Notes: a model not told the origin generated them from the letters alone. DNA of 64,000 nt from Halorubrum xinjiangense (GCF_900102375.1 NZ_FNBO01000005.1:124001-188000), one strand, 5' to 3'. Counted from the first letter of the stretch, positions 27,834 to 37,326 are shown. Translations and numbers: made by a program.

Positions 27834-29332
27834 ACGTCGTCGTCGGCCATCGCTTCCGCGGTCAGCCCCCCGCTGATGAGACACATCGGGACGCCGATAC
27901 CGGGCGTCGTCGTCGACCCAGTGAAGTAGAGCCCGTCGACCGCGTCGGAGGTGTGCGGCGGGCGGAGCAGCGACGTCTGGGTGAGCGTGTGCGCTAACCC
28001 GAGCGCGCTGCCCGCGTAGCTGTTGTACCGGTCCGCGAAGTCGTCGACGGAGAACGTCTCCTCGACGACGATCCGACCCCGGAGGTCGGTGTCGGTGTTC
28101 GCCGCGATGTCGTCGATGACGAGGTCGCGGTAGCGGTTGCGGATCTCGGGGGTGTCTGCCAGCCCCGGCGCGATCGGGACCAAGGCGAAGAGGTTGCTGT
28201 GGCCCTCCGGCGCGACCGTGTCGTCGGTCTTCGAGGGGACACAGAGGTAGTAGGCGGGGTCGTCGGGCCACTCGGGGTCGTCGAATATCTGCTCGAAGTG
28301 CTCGTCCCAGTCGGTCGGGAGGACGAGCGTGTGGTGTTCGAGGTTCGGCACGTTGCCCTCGACGCCGAGGTACAGCAGGAACGCGGAGGGGGCATACGTC
28401 CGCGACTCCCAGTACTCCTCGGTGTACTGCCGCTTGCGCTCGGGGAGCAGCGCCTGCTCGGTGTGTGCGTAGTCGGCGTCGGAGACGACGCGGTCCGCGA
28501 GGTAGCGCTCACCATTCTCGGTGTCGACCGCGAAGGCGCCGTACCGGCCCTCGATGCCCGTCACCTCGGCGTCGGTGACGAACTCCACGCCGAGGTCCTC
28601 GGCGAGTTCGACGATGCCGTCGACGACGGCGCCGATCCCGCCGTCGGGGTAGTAGACGCCCATGTTGTAGTCGACGTGGCTCATGAGGTTGTACAGCGCC
28701 GGCGTGTTCGTCGGCGAGCCGCCGAGGAACACGAGGGTGTACTGCATCAGCTGCTGGAGCTTCGGGTGGTCGAAGTAGTCCTCGACGTGTCCCTGCATCT
28801 TGCCCAGAAGCGAGAGTCCCCACGAGTAGCGGAGGACGTCTTTGTCCACGTAGTCGCGCAGCCGCGGGCGGTCCTCGTAGACGAAGTGCTCCATCCCGAT
28901 CTCGTAGGTTCGCTGGGACTCCTCGAGGTACGCGTCGAACGCCTCGCCCGCGCCGGGCTCGTACGACTCGAATATCTCCCTGTTCTTCTCGCGGTCCGGC
29001 AGCACGTCGACCTTGTCTCCGTCCTTCCAGAACACGCGGTAGTGCGGGTCGAGCCGCTCTAACTCGTAGAACTCGTCGGGCGAACGGCCGAAGTGGCCGA
29101 AGAAGCGCTCGAAGACGTCCGGCATCAGGTACCACGACGGCCCCATGTCGAACCGGAAGCCGTCGACTTCGAGCCGGCTGGCGCGGCCGCCGAGCTGCTC
29201 GTTTTTCTCCAGTAGGGTGACGTCCGCGCCGCCGTCAGCGAGGTAACAGGCCGTCGAGAGACCGCCGAATCCGCCGCCGATCACGACGACCGACTCGCCG
29301 GCAACGCCGTCGATGTCCGGGACCACGTCCAT
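27830..29332 (-). CDS. crtD: Carotenoid 3,4-desaturase (phytoene desaturase family)
   Basis: The 500-residue FAD enzyme has the dinucleotide fold VVVIGGGFGGLSTACYLADGG (about 15-35), LLEKNEQLGGRAS, and the CrtI C-terminal signature YFTGSTTTPGIGVPMCLISG. Desaturases of this family include CrtI and CrtD. The direct overlap with lyeJ and cruF, the order known for the bacterioruberin pathway in Haloarcula, makes 3,4-desaturation of bacterioruberin precursors the best assignment. Confidence 0.9.
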   Translation of the reverse strand: MDVVPDIDGVAGESVVVIGGGFGGLSTACYLADGGADVTLLEKNEQLGGRASRLEVDGFRFDMGPSWYLMPDVFERFFGHFGRSPDEFYELERLDPHYRVFWKDGDKVDVLPDREKNREIFESYEPGAGEAFDAYLEESQRTYEIGMEHFVYEDRPRLRDYVDKDVLRYSWGLSLLGKMQGHVEDYFDHPKLQQLMQYTLVFLGGSPTNTPALYNLMSHVDYNMGVYYPDGGIGAVVDGIVELAEDLGVEFVTDAEVTGIEGRYGAFAVDTENGERYLADRVVSDADYAHTEQALLPERKRQYTEEYWESRTYAPSAFLLYLGVEGNVPNLEHHTLVLPTDWDEHFEQIFDDPEWPDDPAYYLCVPSKTDDTVAPEGHSNLFALVPIAPGLADTPEIRNRYRDLVIDDIAANTDTDLRGRIVVEETFSVDDFADRYNSYAGSALGLAHTLTQTSLLRPPHTSDAVDGLYFTGSTTTPGIGVPMCLISGGLTAEAMADDDV

Positions 29333-29356
29333 AGGCGATCGTAGGAGCGGCGACGG

Positions 29357-29363
29357 TATAAAT
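29357..29363 (-). promoter_or_regulatory. TATA box of the crtD-lyeJ-cruF operon
   Basis: ATTTATA on the minus strand, 25-31 bases upstream of the crtD ATG (29332). It is the only AT-rich hexamer in the region, so the three carotenoid genes are likely read from here as a leaderless transcript. Confidence 0.7.
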
Positions 29364-29477
29364 CCGGGCAGACGCGGCGAGGGGGACGCCTCGTCGCGCC
29401 GCGCGGAAGGGCGCCGACGCCCGCCCCTCGCACTGAGTGGATACCACTAAGTCGCCGACGCGCGTACTCGTTTCCAC

Positions 29478-30263
29478 ATGGATCTGACGGTCGCGATCAC
29501 CGGGGCAACGAGCGGGATCGGACGAGCCGTCGCCGAGGCGTTCGTCGACGAGGGGGCGTTCGTCGCCGTCTCCGGACGCGACGGCGCGGCCGTCGATCGG
29601 ACCGTCGCGGCGCTGAACGGCGAGGGCGGCGACTCCGGCGACGCGAGCGGCGATGGCGACGAGACGGATGACGGCGACGAGGCCGACGGCGGCTCGGCGG
29701 GCGAGGCCGGCACCGAGCGCGGCACCGCCTGGGGCGACCGCGTCGACGTGCGCGACGAGTTCGACCTCGAGCGCTTCTTCGAGCGCGTCGCCCGCGAGGC
29801 CGGCCCGGTCGACGTCGTGTTCGCGAACGCCGGCGTGTTCCACGGCGCGCCGGGCGAGCGGCCGACGACCGAGGTGGCGTACGCCGACTACGACGACACG
29901 ATGCGAACGAACGCGCGCGGCGTGTTCGCCACGATACGCGAGGCCGTTCCCCACCTCGCCGACGACGCGCGCGTCCTCGTCCCGTCGGGCGCGGTCGCGG
30001 CCGAGTCGAAGCCCGGGATGGGCGCGTACGCGGTCTCGAAGGCGGCCGCCGAGGCGGTCGCGCGTGGCTTCGCCGCCGACCTCGACGCGACGGTCGGCGT
30101 CGTCGACCCCGGCCTCGTCGCCACCGACCTCACCGGGAAGGAGCGCGCCCGCGACCCCGAGAGCGTCGCGCCGCTTTTCGTCTGGGCCGCCACCGAGGCG
30201 CCCGCCGAGGAGTTAAACGGCGAGCGGGTGGGGCTGCGCGAGTGGAAGTCCGCGACGCGATAA
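29478..30263 (+). CDS. Short-chain dehydrogenase/reductase with acidic insertion
   Basis: The 261-residue SDR has the Rossmann motif ITGATSGIGRAVAEAF, NAGVF, and the catalytic Ser...Tyr-x3-Lys in PSGAVAAESKPGMGAYAVSKAA, then VVDPGLVATDLTG. After strand 3 it carries about 35 residues of Gly/Asp/Ser/Glu (GGDSGDASGDGDETDDGDE) that normal SDRs lack, probably an extended surface loop. Substrate unknown. Its last codons run into the degenerate first module of the 57-bp array (copy 2). Confidence 0.88.
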   Translation: MDLTVAITGATSGIGRAVAEAFVDEGAFVAVSGRDGAAVDRTVAALNGEGGDSGDASGDGDETDDGDEADGGSAGEAGTERGTAWGDRVDVRDEFDLERFFERVAREAGPVDVVFANAGVFHGAPGERPTTEVAYADYDDTMRTNARGVFATIREAVPHLADDARVLVPSGAVAAESKPGMGAYAVSKAAAEAVARGFAADLDATVGVVDPGLVATDLTGKERARDPESVAPLFVWAATEAPAEELNGERVGLREWKSATR

Positions 30264-30666
30264 GACTGGATTACGTTCGGATCGGCGAGAGAGAGTGTTA
30301 CTGTCCCAACCGCTCGCTTATAAATGATTAACCAGAGGTCAGAGACGAACACCTCCAAAGCCCCAGTCGCTCGCTTATAATATCTGATCGCAGATCGGCG
30401 GCGAACACCTCCAAAGCCCCAGTCGGGAGGCGGGCGCACGCTCGCTGCGCTCCTCGGTCGCTCACTCCGTTCGCTCCCTGCGGTGCTTACGTCGCCTGCG
30501 CCCGCCTCTCGACTGCCCCTTTGAGTCCTCCCCGACTGCGACCGCACAGCAGCCTCACGCCTCCCCAGCCTCGCGGCTCCCTCCGCTTCGCTCCGGTCGC
30601 CGCGTCCCTCGCGCGTGCTCCTCGCGGCCGCCGGGGGCGGCCGCTCGCAGGCACGCGCCACCGCAG
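30254..30666 (+). repeat. Composite hairpin element, copy 2
   Basis: Modules start at 30311 and 30368 (57 bases apart), with a degenerate one at 30254 overlapping the end of the SDR gene; the module at 30368 is one base short. The main hairpin arms are 30412-30438 and 30497-30523; all 27 positions pair except the CCC/CCC bulge, one of them as G-T. The inner stem GGGAGGCGGGCGCA differs from copy 1 yet pairs with its own partner. Two more stem-loops follow, one with GCGGCCGCC facing GGCGGCCGC near 30625-30650. The element ends at CGCCACCGCAG. Confidence 0.85.
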
Positions 30667-30775
30667 TTGATATTTATAAGATATCGTCGCCCCGCTCGTC
30701 GGTATTTAAATATCGCATCGTCGATTCCGCGCTCGACCACCGAGAATTATCCCGCGGTCGGTCGAACAGGGGGGT

Positions 30776-31627
30776 ATGGCACTCGCGGACCCCGACCTCT
30801 CGGGCTCGACGGCGTTTATCACCGGAACGACTCGCGGCATCGGCAAACAGATCGCGCTCGCGCTCGCCGAGCGGGGCTGTAACGTCGTCTCGACGGGCAA
30901 GACGACCGACGACGACGACTCCGAGCTGGCGGGGTCGATCGAGCAGACGGCGCGCGAGGTGCGCGAGATCGGGTCCGAGGCGCTCGCGCTCGAACTCGAC
31001 CTCCGCGACGCCGAGCGCGTCGAGGCGGTCGTCGAGGAGTCGATCGACCACTTCGACGAGGTCGACATCGTCATCAACAACGCGAGCGCGATCCAGCTGG
31101 CGAACATCGCGGACCTCCCGGCGGACCGGTTCGACCTCCTCACCGACGTGAACGTCCGCGGCACCCACCTCGTCGCGCACGCCTTCGCCGACCACCTCGC
31201 GGGCCTCGACGGGGCGTGGCTGCTGTCGAACTCGCCGCCGATAACGACCGACCGCTCGCCGGGCAAGGCGCCGTACGCGTGGTCGAAGCTCGGGATGTCG
31301 TTCATCACGCTCTCGCTCGCCGAGGAGCTGGCGAGCGACGACGTGGGCTGTAACACCTTCTGGCCGGTGACGACCATCGACACCCGCGCGACGCGCTACT
31401 TCGGCCTGGGGACCGAAGACGACTGGCGCACCCCCGAGGTCGTCTCCGACGCGGTCCTCGAAATCCTCGCGCGCGACCCCGCCGAGTGTACGGGCAACAG
31501 CTTCTACGACGAGGACCTCCTCCGCGAGGCGGGCGTGACTGACTTCTCCGAGTACAACCTCACCGAGGGCGACCCGGCCCCGATGTCCGCGCGGCTGTTC
31601 GCCCCCGAGTTCGAACGCGAGGAGTAG
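30776..31627 (+). CDS. SDR family oxidoreductase
   Basis: The 283-residue SDR shows FITGTTRGIGKQIALALAERG, NNASAIQLANI, and the active site SNSPP...YAWSKLGM. The overall pattern resembles the HSDL2-like/citronellol-dehydrogenase-like SDRs, in which Ser-Tyr-Lys is kept and the C-terminal loop differs. The substrate is unknown. A TATTTAAATA box lies at 30706-30715, about 65 bases upstream of ATG 30776, with GGGGGG just before the ATG. Confidence 0.85.
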   Translation: MALADPDLSGSTAFITGTTRGIGKQIALALAERGCNVVSTGKTTDDDDSELAGSIEQTAREVREIGSEALALELDLRDAERVEAVVEESIDHFDEVDIVINNASAIQLANIADLPADRFDLLTDVNVRGTHLVAHAFADHLAGLDGAWLLSNSPPITTDRSPGKAPYAWSKLGMSFITLSLAEELASDDVGCNTFWPVTTIDTRATRYFGLGTEDDWRTPEVVSDAVLEILARDPAECTGNSFYDEDLLREAGVTDFSEYNLTEGDPAPMSARLFAPEFEREE

Positions 31628-31674
31628 GGGCTCGTCACTCCGCGACGCCGATACTCCGTCACGCCGCTACGCCG

Positions 31675-32307
31675 CTACTCTGTCACCGTCTCCCGCAGCG
31701 CCGCGGCCGCCGTCTCCGGGTCCTCGGCGGCCGTGATCGCCGACAGGACTGCCACGCCGGTCGCGCCCGCCTCGATGACGGGTGCCGCGTTGTTCGCGTC
31801 GATGCCGCCGATCCCGATCACCGGGAGCTCGACCGCGTCGGCGACCGCGGCGACTCGCTCGGTCCCGATCCCGTCCCGGTCGCCGGAGACGTCCTTCGAG
31901 TCGGTGCCGTAGACGGCGCCGACGCCGAGGTAGTCCGCGCCCGCCGCCTCGGCCGCCCTCGCCTGCTCGGCGGTCGAGGCCGAGACGCCGACGACGGCGT
32001 CCTCGCCGAGCTGTTCGCGGGCGACGGCGACTGGAAGGTCGGACTGCCCGAGGTGGACGCCGTCCGCGTCTATCGCGGCGGCGAGGTCGATCCGGTCGTT
32101 GACGAGCAGCGGTACTCCCGCGTCGGCGGTCAGCTCGCGCAGTTGGAGTCCGGTCTCGTAGCGCTCCCGCGCGCTCGTCGCCTTGTCGCGAAGCTGAACG
32201 ACGTCGACCCCGCCGTCGAGCGCGGCCCCGACGACCTCCGGGGTCGTCCGTCCCGCGGAACGGCTCTCGGCCGTGACGAGGTACGTCTGCCACTCGGTGG
32301 TATTCAT
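31675..32307 (-). CDS. thiE: Thiamine-phosphate synthase
   Basis: The 210-residue TIM-barrel enzyme joins the pyrimidine and thiazole halves of thiamine. Motifs are VQLRDK, LLVNDRIDLAAAI, DGVHLGQSDLP, VGVSASTAEQA, GADYLGVGAVYGT and IGIGGIDANNA. ATG 32307 is chosen because it gives the family N-terminus (WQTYLVTAE) directly. It is divergent from the MATE exporter 101 bases away. The archaeal ThiD-ThiN route is absent from the window. Confidence 0.92.
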   Translation of the reverse strand: MNTTEWQTYLVTAESRSAGRTTPEVVGAALDGGVDVVQLRDKATSARERYETGLQLRELTADAGVPLLVNDRIDLAAAIDADGVHLGQSDLPVAVAREQLGEDAVVGVSASTAEQARAAEAAGADYLGVGAVYGTDSKDVSGDRDGIGTERVAAVADAVELPVIGIGGIDANNAAPVIEAGATGVAVLSAITAAEDPETAAAALRETVTE

Positions 32308-32408
32308 ACATGGTTTTCGCACGCGAGTGGGTGAAAACGGTTGCGCTACGGTCGCGTCCCTGTCCGGGACGGACAGACACAAGCCCGCCCAGAGCGTATC
32401 ACTGTCCA

Positions 32409-33860
32409 ATGCTATCCCGGCTCCGGAACGGCGCCGTCCGCGTCGGCGAGGCGGTCGCGGGCGCGCTCGACCGGGCCGGCGTCATCGACCGGTCGCGGCT
32501 CGACGAGACGATGGGGCTCGCGTGGCCCCGGATCGTGACGGGGTTCGCGATCATGTCGAAGAACACCGTGGACCTCGCGGTGATCGGCTACGCGGTCGGC
32601 GTCTCGGCGGTTGCCGGGCTCGGGTACGCCTTCGCGTTCTGGCAGCTGGCGAAGTTCGTCTCCATCGGGCTCGCGGGCGGCACCGTCTCGCTCGTCTCGC
32701 AGAACTACGGCGGCGACGAGCGCGGGCGGGCGGGGCTCGTCGTCAAGCAGTCGCTGATCGTGGCCGCGCTCCTCGTCGCGCCGATCGTCGCGGGCTACGT
32801 CCTCGGCGCGGAGCGGCTGGTCGCCCTCGTCGGCGGCGAGGGAGCCGCGCTGTCCGCCGGGACGACCTACCTCGTCGTCACGGCGCCCGCGCTCGCCTTC
32901 GAGTTCTTCAACATGATCGCCAGCCGGACGTACGCCGGCGTCGGCGACACACGCACCCCGATGGTCGCGCGTGCCGGCGGCGCGCTGTTGAACGTCGTCC
33001 TCACGGTCTGGCTCGTCCTCGGCGCCGGGCTGGGCGTGTTCGGCGCGGGCCTCGGCACCGCGGTCTCCATCGCCGCCGTCGGGCTCGTGCTCGCGTGGGG
33101 GATGACCGGCCGCTCGTACTTCGGCCGCGGCGCCTCGCCAGTCCCGGTTGGGCGCTCCGGGCCGTGGTTCGACGCCGGACTGACCCGACAGCTCCTCCGG
33201 GTCTCTGCGCCCCTCGTCGCGCGCCGGGTGGCCGAGGGGGTCGTGGTGTTCCCGCTGCTGTGGATCGCCTCGTCGTTCGGCTCTGCGACGGTCGCCGCCC
33301 TGGAGGTCGGCCGCCGGGTGCGGGCCTTGCTGGGGAGCTTCAGCTGGGGCTTCTCGATCGCCGCGAGCACGCTCGTCGGCCAGCGGCTCGGCGCGGGCGA
33401 GGAGTCGCTCGCGACCGCGTACGGCCGCGACGTGATCGCGCTGTCGGCGGTCGTCTACGTCCTCGCGTCGGCCGCGGTGATCCTCGCCGCCACGCCGATC
33501 GCCGACGTGTTCGTCGACGACCCGGCCGCGGTGGGCGCGACCGCGGCGTTCGTCGTCGCGGCCGCGGTGAGCGCGGTGCCGCTCGGCGTCGACGGGTCGA
33601 TCACGGGCTCGCTGCGCGGCGCGGGCGACACGCGGTGGCCCTTCGTCGCGTCGATGATCGGGCTGTACGCCTTCGCGCTCCCGGTCGCGCTCGTCGGCCT
33701 CGTCACGCCGCTCGGCGTCGGCGGCCTCTACGCGGCGCTGGTGGCGGAGAAGCTCGTGCCGGCCGGCCTGAACGGCTACCGGTTCCGGTCGAACCGGTGG
33801 CAGGCGGTCAGCCGGCAGTACCGGCCCGACGCGGGCGACGTCGAGGAAGAGGTCGGGTAG
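32409..33860 (+). CDS. MATE family efflux transporter
   Basis: The 483-residue protein has 12 hydrophobic helices in two MatE halves: WPRIVTGFAIMSKNTVDLAVIG at the start of half one, and APLVARRVAEGVVVFPLLW at the start of half two. VSQNYGGDERG and VGQRLGAGEE are the equivalent loops after helix 2 and helix 8. It is an H+- or Na+-driven exporter of cationic compounds by family; the substrate is not predictable. Confidence 0.88.
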   Translation: MLSRLRNGAVRVGEAVAGALDRAGVIDRSRLDETMGLAWPRIVTGFAIMSKNTVDLAVIGYAVGVSAVAGLGYAFAFWQLAKFVSIGLAGGTVSLVSQNYGGDERGRAGLVVKQSLIVAALLVAPIVAGYVLGAERLVALVGGEGAALSAGTTYLVVTAPALAFEFFNMIASRTYAGVGDTRTPMVARAGGALLNVVLTVWLVLGAGLGVFGAGLGTAVSIAAVGLVLAWGMTGRSYFGRGASPVPVGRSGPWFDAGLTRQLLRVSAPLVARRVAEGVVVFPLLWIASSFGSATVAALEVGRRVRALLGSFSWGFSIAASTLVGQRLGAGEESLATAYGRDVIALSAVVYVLASAAVILAATPIADVFVDDPAAVGATAAFVVAAAVSAVPLGVDGSITGSLRGAGDTRWPFVASMIGLYAFALPVALVGLVTPLGVGGLYAALVAEKLVPAGLNGYRFRSNRWQAVSRQYRPDAGDVEEEVG

Positions 33861-33884
33861 GTGGGGTGCGGTCGCCGCTGCAGC

Positions 33885-34745
33885 CTACTCCTCGGCGGCG
33901 ACGTCTTCGATCACTTCCACGCTCCCGGTGAGCTGCCGGTGGACGTACGGCATGTCGATGCTGGCCTCGTCGAACGCCTCCTTCACCGCGGTGACGTACT
34001 CGGAGCGCACGCGGACGAAGTCGCCGCGGTCAGGGTCGGCGATCCACCAGCGCGACTGGAGCCCGACGGCGGAGTCGCCGAGCTCGACCAGCCGGACCGA
34101 GACGCCGGGGTCGTCGAGTATCTCCTCGTGGGCCTCGGCCTGCTCTACGATGATGTCCGTCGCCTGCTCGATGTCGTCGTCGTAGCCGATCCCGAAGACG
34201 AACTTCTGTCTGAGCGTGTCGTAGGCGACGGGGTTCGTGAGCGCGTTGTTCGCGAGGTCGCTGTTCGGAACCGTCACCAGCTCGTTGTCGAACGTCCGGA
34301 CGCGCGAGACGCGCAGGTCGATCTCCTCGACGCGACCGGCGTTATCGTTCCACTCGATCCAGTCGCCGACCTCGAACGGCTTGTCCTTGAGAATGAAGAC
34401 GCCGGCGACGAAGTTCCCGAGGAGGTCCTGGGCCGCGAAGCCGACCGCGAGCGCGATGGCGCCGCCGAACACCGCGAACGCCGAGAGGAAGCTCCCGTAG
34501 CCGGCCACCGCGAAGCCGATCGCGACCGCCGCCACCCAGACGACGGTGTTGAGGACGTTCGTGCCGAGGCTCAACACGGCCTCGTCGAACCCGCGAGCCC
34601 TGATGATCCGCCGAAGCCCGGGAAGTAAGACGAGCTTTCCGAGCAGCAACACGACGACGAAGCCGGCGACGAACCGGAGCGCCGTCGTCGCGATCGCCGC
34701 CACGTCGACCGCGTTCGTGACCGCGTCGGCCTGTAATGGGTACAT
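33885..34745 (-). CDS. Small-conductance mechanosensitive channel (MscS family)
   Basis: From ATG 34745 the product is 286 residues. Three hydrophobic helices (about 15-35, 50-75 and 80-105) precede the pore helix GGAIALAVGFAAQDLLGNFVAG. The beta domain PFEVGDWIEWNDNAGRVEEIDLRVSRVRTFDNELVTVPNSDL and an alpha/beta C-terminal domain follow, as in MscS. It relieves turgor at low osmolarity. The start is fixed by a TATA box 21-28 bases upstream; the frame is open further but lies in the promoter. Confidence 0.92.
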   Translation of the reverse strand: MYPLQADAVTNAVDVAAIATTALRFVAGFVVVLLLGKLVLLPGLRRIIRARGFDEAVLSLGTNVLNTVVWVAAVAIGFAVAGYGSFLSAFAVFGGAIALAVGFAAQDLLGNFVAGVFILKDKPFEVGDWIEWNDNAGRVEEIDLRVSRVRTFDNELVTVPNSDLANNALTNPVAYDTLRQKFVFGIGYDDDIEQATDIIVEQAEAHEEILDDPGVSVRLVELGDSAVGLQSRWWIADPDRGDFVRVRSEYVTAVKEAFDEASIDMPYVHRQLTGSVEVIEDVAAEE

Positions 34746-34765
34746 CGTCCCGTCTTTACGTCGAA

Positions 34766-34773
34766 TATATAAA
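34766..34773 (-). promoter_or_regulatory. TATA box of the MscS gene
   Basis: TTTATATA on the minus strand, 21-28 bases before ATG 34745, an excellent match to the haloarchaeal TATA element. It decides the start of this gene in favour of the leaderless position. Confidence 0.75.
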
Positions 34774-34853
34774 GAAGGTACTGGCACCGCGGTTGTTTAC
34801 GTCCGGTACGGCGGGCGACTGCGGCGTGAGCGGCCGATCGGGCCCGCGGAGCG

Positions 34854-36017
34854 TCAGTCGCTCCGCACCGCGAGCGGCCCGTCGCCGCGCGCGACCGCGC
34901 GCAGCCGTCGCCCGTGGACGTCGTCCGCGGCGATCCGCTCCCGGACCGCCGCCGGGATCCACGCCTCGCGGCCGTCGGGGTCGGGCGCGGAGCCAGCGCC
35001 GGCGGGCCGGACGTCGTCCGGGAGGTACCGGGCGTACGTCGGGAGGCGCTCGCGGAGCGGGGCGCCGCCAGCGTCGGCGACCGCTTCGAGCCCGCGGAGG
35101 TCGGGCCACTCGTACGCCGGGTTGATGTAGTCGTCCGTTACCGGCGAAACGCCGCCGAGGTCGTCGATCCCGCAGTCGACGAGGTCGGCCGCCGGGGAGA
35201 GGTTCGGCGGCACCTGAACCGACACCTCGGGCGGGAGCGCCGCGCGGGCCATCGCGACGACCCGCCGCATCGTCGAGAGGTCCGGCTTCGGGAAGTCGGA
35301 GCGCTCGTTGGGGACGACGTTCTGGACTATCACTTCCTGGACGTGACCGTGTCGCTCGTGGAGCTCGCGGATCGCGAGCAGACTCTCGGCGCGGTCGCGC
35401 CAGTCCTCGCCGATCCCGACCAATATTCCGGTCGTGAACGGGACGCCCTGCCGGCCCGCCGCGCGGATCGTGTTGAGCCGCTGGCCCGGCGTCTTCCGTC
35501 TGCCCCCCGAGTGCGCGTCGACGTCGGCGGTCGTCTCTAGCATGACGCCCATCGACGCGTTCACCTCCCGGAGGGCGGCGAACTGCGACTCGGTCAGGTC
35601 GCCGGGGTTCGAGTGCGGGAGCAGCCCCTCCTCCAAGGCGATCTCGCAGGCCCGGTAGAGGTAGTCGTGGATCGAGTCGAACCCCCACTCGGCGAGCGTC
35701 TCGTGGACCGCGGTGTACCGGTCGTCGGGCTCGTCGCCGAAGGTGAAAAGCGCCTCCGTACAGCCCGCGTCGGCGCCGACGCGGCACTGCTCGCGAACCT
35801 CATCGGGCGACAGGAGCGACGCCTCGCCGGGGACGTCGTAGTAGGTGCAGTACGTACAGGTGTACCGACACGCCGTGGTGAGCGGGATGAAGACGTTGCG
35901 CGCGAAGGTGAGCCGATCCGCGGCGTCGACGTCGCCCGGGCGGACCGAGAGCAGCCGCTCGACCGCCCGCTCGTCGACCGCGACGTCGACGTCGTACTTC
36001 TCGGCCCCGGCGAACAC
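34854..36017 (-). CDS. cofG: 7,8-didemethyl-8-hydroxy-5-deazariboflavin synthase subunit CofG
   Basis: The 387-residue radical-SAM protein acts with CofH to make the deazaflavin ring of coenzyme F420. The SAM-cluster motif is ACRYTCTYC (C50, C54, C57), followed by TEALFTFGDEPD, GVMLETT and VVPNERSDFPKPD typical of CofG. A TTTTTAAA box at 36039-36046 lies 22-29 bases upstream of GTG 36017, which favours that start; GTG 36026 would add three residues. cofC lies about 0.65 kb away on the same strand, separated by an oppositely oriented lipoprotein gene. Confidence 0.92.
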   Translation of the reverse strand: MFAGAEKYDVDVAVDERAVERLLSVRPGDVDAADRLTFARNVFIPLTTACRYTCTYCTYYDVPGEASLLSPDEVREQCRVGADAGCTEALFTFGDEPDDRYTAVHETLAEWGFDSIHDYLYRACEIALEEGLLPHSNPGDLTESQFAALREVNASMGVMLETTADVDAHSGGRRKTPGQRLNTIRAAGRQGVPFTTGILVGIGEDWRDRAESLLAIRELHERHGHVQEVIVQNVVPNERSDFPKPDLSTMRRVVAMARAALPPEVSVQVPPNLSPAADLVDCGIDDLGGVSPVTDDYINPAYEWPDLRGLEAVADAGGAPLRERLPTYARYLPDDVRPAGAGSAPDPDGREAWIPAAVRERIAADDVHGRRLRAVARGDGPLAVRSD

Positions 36018-36223
36018 GGGCGACACTCGCGGTCGGCGTTTAAAAAGAATCGCGGTTGCGGATCCCCCGTCGATACCGGATCCGGTTACGTCGCGGCCGC
36101 GGGGGGAGAACACGCATCGGCCGACGGCTCGGGCGGAACGTCCGGTCGCCGCGCGAGATAGGACGCGTGCGGTTCGAAAGCGAGCCGAAAAGCCGATACA
36201 CCGCGTCTCCCAATCGTAGGAGC

Positions 36224-36616
36224 ATGCCCTCCCGCCGCTCCGTTCTCCGGGCGATCGGTGTCGTCGCGACCGGTGCCTCCGCCGGCTGCTCGCGACTCCG
36301 ATCGCGCGACGCCCGGGTCGACGTGACCGTGTTCAACCAGACGGACGTCTCCTACGCCGTCGAAGTGGTGTTTTACGAAGACGGTGCGTCGGAGGCCGCG
36401 GCGAGGGAGTTCAGTTCGTCGTTCGACGTCGGACCCGACGGAACGGCGGCGGACGAGGGAGTCGTCGAGGCGCGACGGTATCTCGTCCGCTATCGCGCGT
36501 ACGAGGAGAACTCGAAACTGACCGACGAGGGTCACGTTCATTTCATCCCGTCGGGAGACGGGACGGAGGCCATTACCTTCGACATCCAAGAGACGGGCGA
36601 GCTAACTCGGCGGTGA
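36224..36616 (+). CDS. Small Tat-type lipoprotein
   Basis: The 130-residue protein begins MPSRRSVLRAIGVVATGASAGC. The twin Arg, hydrophobic run and lipobox GASAGC form the usual haloarchaeal Tat lipoprotein signal, with Cys22 as the lipid anchor. The mature part is a small beta protein (VDVTVFNQTDVSYAVEVVFYED, EARRYLVRYRAYEE) of unknown role, perhaps an immunoglobulin-like fold. It sits between the F420 genes cofG and cofC but on the other strand, so a functional link is not implied. Confidence 0.72.
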   Translation: MPSRRSVLRAIGVVATGASAGCSRLRSRDARVDVTVFNQTDVSYAVEVVFYEDGASEAAAREFSSSFDVGPDGTAADEGVVEARRYLVRYRAYEENSKLTDEGHVHFIPSGDGTEAITFDIQETGELTRR

Positions 36617-36660
36617 ACGCCGCCGGGACGGACACACGTCTGACGCAGTCCAGCGGCGGC

Positions 36661-37308
36661 TCAGTCTCGAACCGCCGCCACGCGCCCCTCGGACGCGTCG
36701 AGTTCGAAGCCGGCCTCGCGGAGCCACGACGCCGCCCGCCCCTCGCCGTGGATCAGCACCTCGGCGAGGTCGTCGGGCTCGTCGACGTCGGTCCCGAGGC
36801 GCCGGGAGTCGACCGCGGCGAACGCCGCGCCGATTTCGCTCGCGATCTCGCGGTGGTCGAGGTACGACGCGCCGTGGTAGTCCACCCGGAACTCCGGGTG
36901 CGAGGCGACGAAGGCGTTCGTGCCGCCCCCGCGGCCCGGCGCCATCGCGACGTCCGTATCTCGGCCGGCTTCGAAGAGCCGGTCGAGCGCCGCCGGGGTC
37001 GCGAGCGCGAGGTCCGCCATCACGACGGCGACCGGCTCAACAGCTTCTCCGCGTTCGCCGTCCGCTCCCAGCCGCGCGTCCAGCGCCGCGTTGACGGCGG
37101 TCGTCAGCGGGCGGTCGTCGACGGTGACCGGGGGCTCAACGTCGACCGCGTCGGTGGCGAGGACTCGGGGGTCGCCCCCGGCGGCGGCGACGGCGTCGAG
37201 CACGTCGTCGAGCATCGCCCTGGCGAACTCGCTTCGCTCGTCCGGCGAGAGGACGTCGGAGAGTCGGGACTTCGGACGGTCGGTCGAAAAGGGGACGATG
37301 ACCTCCAT
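36661..37308 (-). CDS. cofC: 2-phospho-L-lactate guanylyltransferase
   Basis: The 215-residue protein starts [20 protein letters not shown], the nucleotide-binding opening of CofC. It continues with [32 protein letters not shown], and [13 protein letters not shown], then [14 protein letters not shown]. CofC activates 2-phospholactate (or phosphoenolpyruvate) with GTP in F420 synthesis. The nearby cofG supports this. Confidence 0.92.
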   Translation of the reverse strand: MEVIVPFSTDRPKSRLSDVLSPDERSEFARAMLDDVLDAVAAAGGDPRVLATDAVDVEPPVTVDDRPLTTAVNAALDARLGADGERGEAVEPVAVVMADLALATPAALDRLFEAGRDTDVAMAPGRGGGTNAFVASHPEFRVDYHGASYLDHREIASEIGAAFAAVDSRRLGTDVDEPDDLAEVLIHGEGRAASWLREAGFELDASEGRVAAVRD

Positions 37309-37326
37309 CGCGAGGAGCGGAGCGCC

